Made by a program: the position numbers and the translations under genes
Origin: Brotonthovivens ammoniilytica
GTDB taxonomy: Bacteria; Bacillota; Clostridia; Lachnospirales; Lachnospiraceae
Assembly (NCBI RefSeq): GCF_025566885.1
Contig: NZ_JAOQJQ010000002.1
Location: 248,001-312,000 of the forward strand
Direction of reading: 5' to 3'
DNA length: 64,000 nucleotides
Part shown: positions 1-8,497 of the stretch, piece after piece
Layout: every line of letters starts with the position of its first letter
Numbering within the stretch: position 1 is the first letter of the stretch
The notes under the pieces: model-generated
Seen by the model: the letters and a program-made list of their open reading frames with translations, nothing else
Databases searched by the model: none
Told to the model about the DNA's origin: nothing

Positions 1-11
1 AAGTATAACAT

Positions 12-36
12 AGTTTGTTTAGAGAGTAAACAAACT
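12..36. promoter_or_regulatory. XylR/ROK-like operator
   Basis: Perfect inverted repeat with 10-bp arms AGTTTGTTTA (12-21) and TAAACAAACT (27-36) and a 5-bp centre. It resembles known ROK-family XylR operators of Firmicutes, which carry AGTTTGTTT/AAACAAACT arms. It abuts the -35 box of the xylB promoter, so it probably controls the sugar operon. No regulator gene lies in the window; the assignment rests on motif similarity. Confidence 0.7.
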
Positions 37-38
37 TC

Positions 39-67
39 TTGACCATGGGTATACCCCGTGCTATAGT
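39..67 (+). promoter_or_regulatory. Sigma-A promoter of the xylB operon
   Basis: TTGACC (39-44), a 17-bp spacer, and TATAGT (62-67). The spacer contains a 10-bp perfect palindrome GGGTATACCC (47-56), which could be a second operator. The start codon of xylB follows about 50 bp after the expected transcription start. Confidence 0.75.
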
Positions 68-124
68 GAAAATAATAAAACACAATTTTAAAGAGTGATA
101 AAAGAGAACAGAGGAGGTAACTGT

Positions 125-1597
125 ATGTTATATATCGGGGTTGATCTAGGAACATCTGCAGTAAAACTGCTGTTGATGGATGAAAAAGGTAAAATACATA
201 ATATTGTATCTAAAGAATATCCGCTGCACTTTCCACGGCCGGGCTGGTCAGAGCAGAATCCTGAAGACTGGTATGCACAGACAATAGAAGGTATCAGAGA
301 GCTTACGGCCGGATGTGAGAAAGAGCAGGTTGCAGGTATTAGTTTTGGCGGCCAGATGCACGGACTGGTGATTCTTGACAGGGATGACCGGGTGATCCGG
401 CCGGCGATTTTATGGAATGATGGCAGAACTGCTTTGGAAACGGATTATCTGAATCAGGAGATTGGAAAAGATAAGTTATCCCAATATACGGCTAATATTG
501 CATTTGCTGGATTTACTGCTCCTAAAATACTCTGGATTAAAAAACATGAACCTGAAAATTTTGCGGCTATTGCCAAAATAATGCTGCCGAAAGACTATCT
601 TGCTTACCGCCTGTCAGGAAGTTTTTGTACAGACGTATCAGATGCCTCAGGAATGCTTTTGTTCGATGTAAAGAATAAATGCTGGTCAAAAGAAATGATG
701 GAAATCTGCGGGGTAAGAGAAGACCAGCTGGCAAAGATTTATGAAAGCTATGAGGTGGTAGGAACATTAAAAGAAAGTGTTGCGGAAAAGCTTGGTTTAT
801 CTTTGGGTGTTAAAGTGATAGCCGGTGCGGGAGACAATGCCGCTGCTGCGGTGGGGACAGGAACAGTTGGCGGCGGAACCTGTAATCTTTCTCTTGGTAC
901 AAGCGGAACCATATTTATTGCCAGTGAAAAATTCGGAGTAGATTCTAACAATGCCCTGCATTCCTTTGCTCATGCCGATGGAAACTATCATCTGATGGGC
1001 TGTATGCTTTCGGCAGCATCATGCAATAAGTGGTGGATGGAGGAGATTCTGCAGACAAATGACTTTGCGGCAGAGCAGGCGAAGATAAAGAAACAGGGAA
1101 AGAATCATGTATTTTTCCTTCCATATCTGATGGGAGAACGTTCTCCCCACAACGATCCAAGTGCACGGGGGACGTTTATCGGCCTGACGATGGATTCAAC
1201 CAGGGTGGATATGACGCAGGCTGTTCTTGAGGGAGTTACGTTTGCATTAAGAGATTCCTTTGAAGTGGCAAAGTCACTTGGGATTCAGATTCAGAGAACT
1301 AAGATCTGCGGGGGCGGCGCGAAAAGTCCTCTCTGGAGACAGATGGTTGCGGATATTTTCAATGTAAAAGTAGACCTGATTGAAAGTGAAGAGGGTCCCG
1401 GCTATGGCGCGGCTATGCTGGCTGCAGTGGGCTGCGGTGAATTTTCGTCGGTGCAGGAGGCTGCGGATAAGCTGGTGAAAGTTGTAGAGACGGTAGAACC
1501 GGACCCGGAAACTGCCGCTTTGTATGAAGATAAGTATCAGAAATTCAGACAGATCTATCCGGCGGTAAAGGGGCTGTTTTCTGTCTTGGATAACTAA
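125..1597 (+). CDS. xylB: Xylulokinase
   Basis: FGGY-family sugar kinase of 490 residues, the usual xylulokinase length; it should phosphorylate D-xylulose (or a related ketopentose) with ATP in the cytosol. Visible motifs are the N-terminal phosphate-binding loop GVDLGTSAVKLLLMD, the substrate motif GGQMHGLV, the GAGDNAAAAVG segment and the C-terminal ATP-binding GGGAKSPLWRQ. An upstream in-frame ATG exists at 95, but GAGGAGGTAA at 110-119 selects the ATG at 125. It is first in an operon with a DUF4867 gene (14-bp gap) and an isomerase-like gene. The partner resembles fucose/arabinose isomerases rather than XylA, so the true substrate may be another ketopentose. Confident of family, less so of substrate. 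Confidence 0.9.
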   Translation: MLYIGVDLGTSAVKLLLMDEKGKIHNIVSKEYPLHFPRPGWSEQNPEDWYAQTIEGIRELTAGCEKEQVAGISFGGQMHGLVILDRDDRVIRPAILWNDGRTALETDYLNQEIGKDKLSQYTANIAFAGFTAPKILWIKKHEPENFAAIAKIMLPKDYLAYRLSGSFCTDVSDASGMLLFDVKNKCWSKEMMEICGVREDQLAKIYESYEVVGTLKESVAEKLGLSLGVKVIAGAGDNAAAAVGTGTVGGGTCNLSLGTSGTIFIASEKFGVDSNNALHSFAHADGNYHLMGCMLSAASCNKWWMEEILQTNDFAAEQAKIKKQGKNHVFFLPYLMGERSPHNDPSARGTFIGLTMDSTRVDMTQAVLEGVTFALRDSFEVAKSLGIQIQRTKICGGGAKSPLWRQMVADIFNVKVDLIESEEGPGYGAAMLAAVGCGEFSSVQEAADKLVKVVETVEPDPETAALYEDKYQKFRQIYPAVKGLFSVLDN

Positions 1598-1611
1598 TTG
1601 CGGAGGATTTC

Positions 1612-2250
1612 ATGAAAATATATAAAATAACAGACACTGCTTTTCAAAAGTATGGGAAAGTAATCAGTGGTATAGATGTATCAGGAATTTTAAAAGCTAT
1701 GGAGATGGCTCCGTGCCCGGAAGATGTGGTGTATGTGGCTTCTGAACCGAAACTAGAAGCCGCTGAAGGCTCAGAACTAATAGAAAAAAGCCTGTTCGGT
1801 GGTATGCCGGCCCAGATCGGATACTGTAACGGACATAATAAAAAATTGAATGCGCTGGAGTATCACAGAAGCTCAGAGATTAATATTATGGCTACGGATG
1901 CAGTGTTTATGCTGGGGCTTGAACAGGATATTGAAGAAGAGGGGACTTACGATACCTCTAAGGTGGAAGTGTTTTTTGCGCCTAAAGGAAGTGTTATTGA
2001 AGTGTATGCAACAACCTTGCATTATGCGCCATGTAATCCCGGCCCGGAAGGCTTTAAAGTAGTTGTGGCTCTCCCTAAAGGGACTAACCTTGAATTGCAG
2101 GAGCAGACAGGCCCGCGTTTTGAGGACAGGCTGTTGTTTGCGGTGAATAAATGGCTGGTAGGACATCCCGAAGGGGGGCTTCCGGAGAATGCATTTATTG
2201 GATTGTATGGAAGAAACCTGTCTCTAGATGATAACAGCGGATGCAGGTAA
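1612..2250 (+). CDS. DUF4867 family protein (cupin-like)
   Basis: A 212-residue cytosolic protein matching my recollection of the DUF4867 family, which often sits beside sugar kinases and isomerases in Lachnospiraceae. The middle region (about residues 75-165) reads like a cupin-type beta barrel: HRSSEINIMATDAVFML, then FFAPKGSVIEVYATTLHYAPC with a His-x-x-x-Cys, then FKVVVALPKGTN. The overall look recalls ureidoglycolate-lyase-like cupins. Its place between kinase and isomerase suggests sugar epimerisation, mutarotation or a regulatory sugar-binding role; that is inference. The ribosome binding site is GGAGG just before the ATG at 1612. Confidence 0.7.
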   Translation: MKIYKITDTAFQKYGKVISGIDVSGILKAMEMAPCPEDVVYVASEPKLEAAEGSELIEKSLFGGMPAQIGYCNGHNKKLNALEYHRSSEINIMATDAVFMLGLEQDIEEEGTYDTSKVEVFFAPKGSVIEVYATTLHYAPCNPGPEGFKVVVALPKGTNLELQEQTGPRFEDRLLFAVNKWLVGHPEGGLPENAFIGLYGRNLSLDDNSGCR

Positions 2251-2322
2251 AAACAGAAGAAAAATAAAAAGTGAGATAGTGTCAAATGATTTATGAAAAA
2301 AAGTGAGATGGAGGATAGAAAA

Positions 2323-3807
2323 ATGGAAAATATGCCAAAAGTAAAAATTGGAATTGTAGCAGTCAGCCGGGACTGTTTTCCGGAATCGTTATCTGTGAAC
2401 CGCAGAAAAGGACTGGTTGAAGCTTATAAGGCAAAATATGACGGGGAAGATATTTATGAATGTCCGGTCTGTATTGTGGAGAGTGAGATAGACATGGTAA
2501 ATGCGCTGAAAGACATTCAGGCTGCCGGATGTAATGCACTGTGCGTATATCTTGGAAACTTCGGACCGGAAATCTCAGAGACTTTGCTGGTGAAGCATTT
2601 TGACGGTCCGGCTATGGTGGTGGCTGCAGCGGAAGAGTCTCAGAATAATCTGATTCAGGGACGCGGCGATGCATACTGTGGTATGTTAAATGCAAGCTAT
2701 AATCTGGCCCTGCGCAATACAAAGGCTTATATTCCGGAGTACCCAATAGGCACTTTTGAAGAAGCTGCGGATATGGTTCATGAATTTGTTCCAATTGCAA
2801 GAGCAGTGGCAGCCCTTGCGGAGCTTAAGATTATCAGCTTTGGACCGAGACCATTAAATTTCCTGGCCTGCAATGCGCCTATTAAACAGCTTTATAATCT
2901 TGGAGTGGAGATTGAAGAAAACTCAGAACTGGATTTGTTTGAAGCATTTAACAATCATGCAGGCGATCCGAGAATTCCTGATGTGGTAAAAGAAATGGAA
3001 GAAGAGCTTGGCGACGGAAACAAGAAACCGGAAATTCTTTCGAAGCTTGCACAGTATGAGCTGACACTTTTAGACTGGGTAAAAGATCATAAGGGATATC
3101 GGAAATATGTTGCAATTGCCGGAAAATGCTGGCCGGCATTTCAAACACAGTTTGGATTTGTTCCATGTTATGTAAATTCAAGGCTGGCTGGAAAAGGTAT
3201 TCCGGTTTCCTGTGAAGTTGATATTTACGGGGCGCTCAGTGAATTTATCGGGACAGTAGTTTCTCAGGATGCAGTGACACTGCTGGATATTAATAACAAT
3301 GTGCCGGCGGATATGTATGAGGAATCTATAAAAGGGACATTTCCATATGAGCATAAAGATACATTTATGGGATTCCATTGTGGGAATACCTGCACAAGAA
3401 AGCTGTCCTTCTGTGAAATGAAGTATCAGCTGATTATGGCAAGAAGTCTCCCGCAGGAGGTAACACAGGGAACACTAGAAGGGGATATTGTGCCGGGGAA
3501 TATTACATTTTATCGTCTCCAGAGCACTGCTGATAATAAGCTGCGGGCATATATTGCCCAGGGAGAGGTGCTTCCGGTGGCTGCAAAATCTTTTGGAAGC
3601 ATTGGCGTGTTTGCAATTCCGGAGATGGGGCGTTTTTACCGTCATGTACTGATTGAGAAAAACTACCCTCATCACGGAGCCGTTGCTTTTGGTCATTTTG
3701 GGAAAGCATTATATGAGGTATTTAAATATATTGGTGTGGATGTAGAAGAGATTAATTTCAATCAGCCAAAGGGAATGCTTTACAAAACAGAAAATCCTTT
3801 TGCATAA
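2323..3807 (+). CDS. L-fucose/L-arabinose isomerase family protein
   Basis: A protein of about 494 residues with the fold and motifs of the fucose/arabinose isomerase family: an N-terminal Rossmann-like part (KVKIGIVAVSRDCFP), a central AIAGKCWPAFQTQFGFVPC segment, the acidic metal-ligand region SCEVDIYGALSEF, and HCGNTCTRK. It probably interconverts an aldose and ketose and feeds the upstream xylulokinase. An ATG at 2293 is possible, but GGAGG at 2310-2314 lies 8 bases before the ATG at 2323, which I prefer. A terminator follows at 3849-3884, so this ends the operon. The substrate cannot be read from sequence. Confidence 0.8.
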   Translation: MENMPKVKIGIVAVSRDCFPESLSVNRRKGLVEAYKAKYDGEDIYECPVCIVESEIDMVNALKDIQAAGCNALCVYLGNFGPEISETLLVKHFDGPAMVVAAAEESQNNLIQGRGDAYCGMLNASYNLALRNTKAYIPEYPIGTFEEAADMVHEFVPIARAVAALAELKIISFGPRPLNFLACNAPIKQLYNLGVEIEENSELDLFEAFNNHAGDPRIPDVVKEMEEELGDGNKKPEILSKLAQYELTLLDWVKDHKGYRKYVAIAGKCWPAFQTQFGFVPCYVNSRLAGKGIPVSCEVDIYGALSEFIGTVVSQDAVTLLDINNNVPADMYEESIKGTFPYEHKDTFMGFHCGNTCTRKLSFCEMKYQLIMARSLPQEVTQGTLEGDIVPGNITFYRLQSTADNKLRAYIAQGEVLPVAAKSFGSIGVFAIPEMGRFYRHVLIEKNYPHHGAVAFGHFGKALYEVFKYIGVDVEEINFNQPKGMLYKTENPFA

Positions 3808-3848
3808 ATAAGCTGGAAAAGAATAACAGACAGAGGAATCGTCGTATG

Positions 3849-3884
3849 AAAAGGCCGCAAAGACAGTACGTTTTGCGGCCTTTT
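3849..3884 (+). terminator. Intrinsic terminator of the sugar operon
   Basis: Stem AAAAGGCCGCAAA (3849-3861) pairs with TTTTGCGGCCTTTT (3871-3884) around a 9-base loop; the right arm ends in T residues. Confidence 0.9.
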
Positions 3885-3971
3885 ATCTGCCTGTATAAGA
3901 TATTTTTAAAAACGGGTTTATATGATTCGTAACATAAAAGAGTTACAGGCTAAAATTATCTTTTGATAAAA

Positions 3972-4004
3972 TGTTAACCATAAAACAACAAAAAGAGGTT
4001 GACA
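3972..4004. promoter_or_regulatory. Candidate BirA operator
   Basis: TGTTAACC (3972-3979) and GGTTGACA (3997-4004) form an inverted repeat with one mismatch and a 17-base centre. This resembles the Firmicute BirA biotin operator (TTGTTAACC...GGTTAACAA), though the centre is slightly long. The right half overlaps the -35 hexamer, so binding would block bioY transcription. Confidence 0.6.
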
Positions 4005-4048
4005 ATTAAAAGAAAGATTATTATATTAATGTTTATAGTTAACATTAA
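3999..4048 (+). promoter_or_regulatory. bioY promoter with second inverted repeat
   Basis: Consensus -35 TTGACA (3999-4004), 17-bp spacer, and -10 TATATT (4022-4027). A second perfect inverted repeat, TTAATGTT (4026-4033) and AACATTAA (4041-4048), covers the -10 and the expected transcription start. Confidence 0.8.
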
Positions 4049-4084
4049 GCTTTGAGTTTATATTAGGGAGTAAGGAGTTTATCA

Positions 4085-4630
4085 TTGGGTAAATCTGCAT
4101 TTAAAACAAAAGAACTGACAATAATGGCACTTTTTGCCGCATTGCTGTGTATTTCATCTTATATCAGTATTCCCCTGCCGTTTTCAGCGGTCAGTCTTAC
4201 TGCACAGACATTGATTATAAACATTATAGCGCTGCTTCTTTCGCCGAAAAAAGCGGGTATTACAGTTGGAATCTGGATATTGCTTGGTTTTGCGGGGCTT
4301 CCGGTGTTCTCCGGAGGCATGGGAGGACCTGCAAAATTATTTGGCCCAACAGGAGGATATATTTTTAGTTATCTGGCGGCTGTTATAGTAATTTCTTTGC
4401 TGAGAGGAAAAAAAGGAAATTTGTGGCGTCAGTTTCTGGTGACGATTGTCATAGGGATTCCCGTGATATATCTCGTGGGAACGCCATGGATGATGGCTGT
4501 GACCGGAATCGGCTGGCAGGCAGCTTTTGCCACCAGTGTACTTCCATTTATTCCGGGGGATATTCTAAAGTGTGTTGCTGCAGTATTTATCAGCAGGTCT
4601 CTGCGCAGAATTATAAATGAAAATGTATAA
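4085..4630 (+). CDS. bioY: Biotin transporter BioY (ECF S component)
   Basis: An integral membrane protein of 181 residues with about six hydrophobic segments, the normal BioY size. Typical features are the N-terminal MALFAALLCISSYISIPLPFS helix, QTLIINIIALLLSPKKAG, and the conserved GLPVFSGGMGGPAKLFGPTGGYI loop. BioY binds biotin and works alone or with the shared EcfAAT energising module, which is not encoded nearby. Translation starts at TTG 4085, seven bases after AAGGAG (4072-4077). It is a single-gene unit between its own promoter and a terminator. The BirA-like operator supports biotin as substrate. Confidence 0.93.
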   Translation: MGKSAFKTKELTIMALFAALLCISSYISIPLPFSAVSLTAQTLIINIIALLLSPKKAGITVGIWILLGFAGLPVFSGGMGGPAKLFGPTGGYIFSYLAAVIVISLLRGKKGNLWRQFLVTIVIGIPVIYLVGTPWMMAVTGIGWQAAFATSVLPFIPGDILKCVAAVFISRSLRRIINENV

Positions 4631-4681
4631 CAGTGGTGAAATAGAAGACATAAACAGGTTATAAGATAATTATTAAACGGG

Positions 4682-4716
4682 AAAGAGAGCTTGGAAACAG
4701 GCTCTCTTATTCTTTT
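4682..4716 (+). terminator. bioY terminator
   Basis: AAGAGAGC (4683-4690) pairs with GCTCTCTT (4701-4708), followed by ATTCTTTT. Confidence 0.75.
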
Positions 4717-4740
4717 GCTTTCCATAAAACCGACAGAAAC

Positions 4741-4760
4741 CGTTAAGAAATCGTTAAGAA
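4741..4760. promoter_or_regulatory. Direct repeat upstream of response regulator
   Basis: CGTTAAGAA occurs at 4741-4749 and 4752-4760, an 11-bp period. OmpR-family regulators bind tandem direct repeats of about this spacing, so this may be an autoregulatory site for the two-component genes that begin at 4863. Motif reading only. Confidence 0.45.
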
Positions 4761-4862
4761 GTGACAAGTCTTCTTAGAAAGATTTGATTGCTATTATTAG
4801 TTACAGAAAAGAAAAGATATCCTTTTGAAAGGATGTGCTTTATAATGGTGGGGAGGTGAAAA

Positions 4863-5570
4863 ATGATGAATATTTTAGTATGTGATGACGACAAAGAAAT
4901 TGTAGATGCTATTGAAATTTACCTGATGCCGGAAGGGTATCAGATCTTTAAAGCATATGATGGAATTCAGGCGATTGATATTATTAAGAAGCAGGAAATC
5001 CATCTGCTGTTAATTGATGTAATGATGCCGCGTATGGACGGTATCCGGGCTACATTAAAGATACGGGAACAGTACAACATACCGATTATTATTCTTTCGG
5101 CCAAGACGGAAGATGCAGATAAAGTAGTCGGGCTGAATGTGGGAGCAGATGATTATGTTGCAAAGCCATTCAATTCTCTAGAGCTGGTTGCAAGAGTGAA
5201 GTCGCAGCTGAGGCGCTACACAAAGCTTGGTACAATGTGTGCCGAGGCCGAACATAATATTTACCAGTCAGGGGGCCTGATGATTAATGATGATACCAAA
5301 CAGGTTACTATTGACGGAGAAGAAGTGCAGAAATTGACTCCAATGCAGTATAATGTACTGCTGTTTTTGTTAAAAAATAAAGGCAGGGTGTTTTCTATTG
5401 AGCAGATTTATGAAAACATCTGGAATGAAGACGCAGTGAATGTAGATAATACCGTAGCGGTCCATATCCGGCATATCCGGGAGAAAATTGAAATTAATCC
5501 GAAAGAGCCACAATATCTGAAAGTGGTCTGGGGTGTGGGATATAAAGTTGAAGATATTCCACCCCGTTAA
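4863..5570 (+). CDS. OmpR/PhoB-family response regulator (pair 1)
   Basis: A 235-residue response regulator: receiver domain about residues 3-120 with the acidic pocket DDD (8-10), phospho-acceptor D52 (LLLIDVMMP) and K in DDYVAKPF; winged-helix DNA-binding domain about 135-232 (LTPMQYNVLLFLLKNKGRVFS...VAVHIRHIREKIE). It should bind DNA when phosphorylated by the kinase encoded 24 bp downstream. GGAGG at 4852-4856 serves ATG 4863 or 4866; alignment with the paralogue at 40836 slightly favours 4866. It is very similar to that paralogue throughout. The signal and regulon are unknown. Confidence 0.93.
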   Translation: MMNILVCDDDKEIVDAIEIYLMPEGYQIFKAYDGIQAIDIIKKQEIHLLLIDVMMPRMDGIRATLKIREQYNIPIIILSAKTEDADKVVGLNVGADDYVAKPFNSLELVARVKSQLRRYTKLGTMCAEAEHNIYQSGGLMINDDTKQVTIDGEEVQKLTPMQYNVLLFLLKNKGRVFSIEQIYENIWNEDAVNVDNTVAVHIRHIREKIEINPKEPQYLKVVWGVGYKVEDIPPR

Positions 5571-5594
5571 ACGGATGGAAAGGTAAAAGATAAA

Positions 5595-8264
5595 ATGAAT
5601 CATAAAAAAATATTCGGATCTTTGGGAACCAAAGTTCTAGTAATTGTTCTGACACTTTGCAGCGCTGCTGCCATTGTGGCAGGTTCTTATCTTGCGGCGC
5701 TCTGCCTAAACAGCGGAGCTGGCATGTCAGATCTGATGAACAGGTACTCTTATAATGAAACGTCCGCTTATGGAAGAAAGATCGCAGACAGCGGGCTGCA
5801 GGCGTTGAGGAATGATGCAGTAGTAGATAAACTGACAGTTGACGGAAAATTTGACGGAACACAGACCCTGGATATTATGCACCAGGATGCAGGCATCTCG
5901 TATGAAAAAAAGGATCCGGCGACTACTTATACCTTGAATGATCTTAAGAAACTTTACGAGTCAGATGAACGGACTGCGTTGGATCGTCTATCCTATGAGG
6001 ATGGGAGCAGCTGGAGTGAATATATAGATCTGACAGAAGTATATGAGAACGGGGATACGTATCTGAAGGATGAAAAAGGAAATGTGTATGAAACCTTTGC
6101 ACTTGGTGAATCTTTGAATAATCTGGCAGATGCAGATCTTGAGATAACCCCGGTTTATAAAATTATATTTGATCAGAAACAAAGGAGTGTGAAGCTGCAT
6201 GCCCTGAGCAATGCAGAGCTTGGCGATACTTCGCTGGAAGAGATTACGGAAACCGAGTTAAGAGCTATCCTGCTTTTGGGAGATGAAGTTTCGGCGCTGA
6301 TTAGTGACGGAAATGCAGATTATACGGATTATAATGGAGAATTTCTGTATTACTATTTTGCCGGGGCGGAATGTGAAAGTGCCCTCCCTCAAAGTAAAGA
6401 GACATTGGCCAGATATGCATTGAAAAACCCGGGAACAGTGTCTATCTCTGAGTTATATCATAAACTGACATCAGCTGTATATGAAGTCGGACAGACAGCT
6501 GAACTGCTGGCGGAAAAAGAGAACGGGCAGCAGCTTGGATATTACTATTACGTGGATTCCAAAGGAAAGGTGATTACCAATTATCCGGCCTGGTCAGAAC
6601 TTACCTATGAAGAAGCAAGAGACCAGCTGATTGGTCAGAAAGCGGAAAATACAGGAGCATATGCGGCCTGGGACAGCCAGACCTGGTCCGGAATTGAATC
6701 AGAAGGCACAGGCAATACCGGAAAAGAATTATTAGATCAGATAAAATATTTTGGTGAAGAGACATTGGGAGAATATCAGCTGATACTGGCCGAGAATAAG
6801 ACTGCTGCTGAAAACCTGGATTATGAGATACAGCAGAAAAAAGAGACTTATAATCAATATATAGCTATGGCCCCGGCAGCTCTGGTTCTTATAATTGCCG
6901 GAATTGCGGGTGTGATTGTATTCTTTATTATTTCTATTGTTCAGGCAGGCAGAAAAGGCCCCGGGAAAGAGCGGTATGCCAGTACATTTGCAAGATGTAT
7001 ACCCATTGAGATTTTAATTATCATAGATATTGTCTGCTGGGTAATCTGGGCATCAGTTGTGGCAGCTGTTTCATCGGGCTTGTATCCGGGTACCTATACA
7101 GCGGCCAGTGCAGGAATGCTGGTATACTTTATGGCAGTGGTTTTAAGTTTTACAGGTTTGATGCAATGGGAGCTGCTGACAATTATCTGTAAGGGAAAAG
7201 CGAAATCATTACTGAAAAATTCACTGATTCAAATAGCTGCGACAAAATTAAAACAAGTCATTTCAAATGCATATGGAACCCGAAAGATCACAGGAAAACT
7301 GGTGATGTGTTTCTGTTTCTTTGCAGCTGCCAATATTATCTGCCTGCTGCTGAGTTTTATCGGGATAGGAATCCCTCTGTTTATTCTTTTGTGGGGAGCG
7401 GTACTGATCTTCCTAATGAAGCAGTGTGTACAGCGCCAGAAAGTAAAGGAAGGAATCCATGAAATCGCAGGAGGTAATCTGAATTTTCAGATTCCGGTGG
7501 AAGACCTTACCGGAGATAATCTTGAAATGGCTAATGATATGAATAATGTCCGGGAAGGAATGCAGAATGCCATTCAAGAGCAGATGAAAAGTGAACGGCT
7601 GAGAACAGATCTGATTACGAATGTTTCCCATGACATAAAAACGCCGCTGACTTCTATTATTAATTATGTAGATATTTTGAAGAGGGAAGACATTCAGGAT
7701 GAAAAAATCAGAAGCTATATAGAGATTCTGGACCGGAAATCCCAGAGATTAAAACATCTTACAGAGGATTTGGTAGAGGCTTCAAAAATCAGCTCAGGAA
7801 ATATTAATCTGAATATTGATGAAATTAATCTGAAACAGCTGCTAAAACAGACAAACGGTGAATTTGAAGAGAAGTTCGCAAGAAAAAATCTGAGTCTTGT
7901 ATGTACACTTCCGGAAAGCCAGATGCTGATTCGGGCAGATGGAAGAAGAATGTGGCGGGTCATTGAAAACTTATATAATAATGCCGCTAAATATGCGATG
8001 CCAAATACAAGAGTCTATGTGGATGGAGAGTTCAAAAATGGAAAGGTAATAGTAACAATAAAGAATATGTCTGAATATCCGCTGAATTTTAGTGCCGAAG
8101 AGCTTATGGAACGATTTGTCCGTGGGGATGTATCAAGGAATACAGAAGGAAGCGGTCTGGGACTTGAGATAGCAAGAAACCTGACTGTGATGCAGAAAGG
8201 CTCCTTTGATATTTATCTGGATGGAGATCTGTTTAAAGTAACAATTGCTTTTGATGCGGTTTAA
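5595..8264 (+). CDS. Membrane sensor histidine kinase (pair 1)
   Basis: An 889-residue sensor kinase. One N-terminal membrane helix (about 12-34) is followed by a roughly 390-residue external domain unlike any I recognise. Then come several membrane helices (about 425-450, 470-495, 505-525, 575-625), a HAMP-like segment, a dimerisation/phosphoacceptor domain with H679 in NVSHDIKTPLTSI, and a HATPase domain with N box ENLYNNAAKYAM (about 790) and G box GSGLGLEIA (about 852). The cytoplasmic half closely matches the kinase at 41544, whereas the external half differs in size, so the two probably sense different stimuli. It forms an operon with the regulator upstream and ends at the terminator at 8331. 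Confidence 0.92.
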   Translation: MNHKKIFGSLGTKVLVIVLTLCSAAAIVAGSYLAALCLNSGAGMSDLMNRYSYNETSAYGRKIADSGLQALRNDAVVDKLTVDGKFDGTQTLDIMHQDAGISYEKKDPATTYTLNDLKKLYESDERTALDRLSYEDGSSWSEYIDLTEVYENGDTYLKDEKGNVYETFALGESLNNLADADLEITPVYKIIFDQKQRSVKLHALSNAELGDTSLEEITETELRAILLLGDEVSALISDGNADYTDYNGEFLYYYFAGAECESALPQSKETLARYALKNPGTVSISELYHKLTSAVYEVGQTAELLAEKENGQQLGYYYYVDSKGKVITNYPAWSELTYEEARDQLIGQKAENTGAYAAWDSQTWSGIESEGTGNTGKELLDQIKYFGEETLGEYQLILAENKTAAENLDYEIQQKKETYNQYIAMAPAALVLIIAGIAGVIVFFIISIVQAGRKGPGKERYASTFARCIPIEILIIIDIVCWVIWASVVAAVSSGLYPGTYTAASAGMLVYFMAVVLSFTGLMQWELLTIICKGKAKSLLKNSLIQIAATKLKQVISNAYGTRKITGKLVMCFCFFAAANIICLLLSFIGIGIPLFILLWGAVLIFLMKQCVQRQKVKEGIHEIAGGNLNFQIPVEDLTGDNLEMANDMNNVREGMQNAIQEQMKSERLRTDLITNVSHDIKTPLTSIINYVDILKREDIQDEKIRSYIEILDRKSQRLKHLTEDLVEASKISSGNINLNIDEINLKQLLKQTNGEFEEKFARKNLSLVCTLPESQMLIRADGRRMWRVIENLYNNAAKYAMPNTRVYVDGEFKNGKVIVTIKNMSEYPLNFSAEELMERFVRGDVSRNTEGSGLGLEIARNLTVMQKGSFDIYLDGDLFKVTIAFDAV

Positions 8265-8330
8265 AGTGCAGGCAGATTGCCATTAAAGAATGAATGTCTG
8301 TATCTGGGGCAGTCTATACAATTTAACAAG

Positions 8331-8382
8331 GGCGGATTCGACGCAGGCAGATATTGCAAAAAGTTGTCGAATCCGCCTTTTT
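8331..8382 (+). terminator. Terminator of two-component operon 1
   Basis: Perfect 12-bp stem GGCGGATTCGAC (8331-8342) / GTCGAATCCGCC (8366-8377), followed by TTTTTCC. Confidence 0.9.
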
Positions 8383-8430
8383 CCTGTTATAAGAGGGCAG
8401 TTTATGCCGAAACTTGCGATGAAAAGAGGA

Positions 8431-8458
8431 TTGAGCACAGGAATATCTATGTTATACT
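8431..8458 (+). promoter_or_regulatory. Promoter of the MerR-family gene
   Basis: TTGAGC (8431-8436), 16-bp spacer, TATACT (8453-8458), ending 39 bp before the TTG start at 8498. Confidence 0.6.
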
Positions 8459-8497
8459 TGTTTTAACAGTAAGTGGACTGTAAAAGGAGGTCAGAAA

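Noticed and set aside
8277..8483. 68-codon frame between the kinase and MerR genes
   Set aside because: It runs through the perfect terminator hairpin at 8331-8377 and into the MerR promoter, has no ribosome binding site and no protein-like composition.
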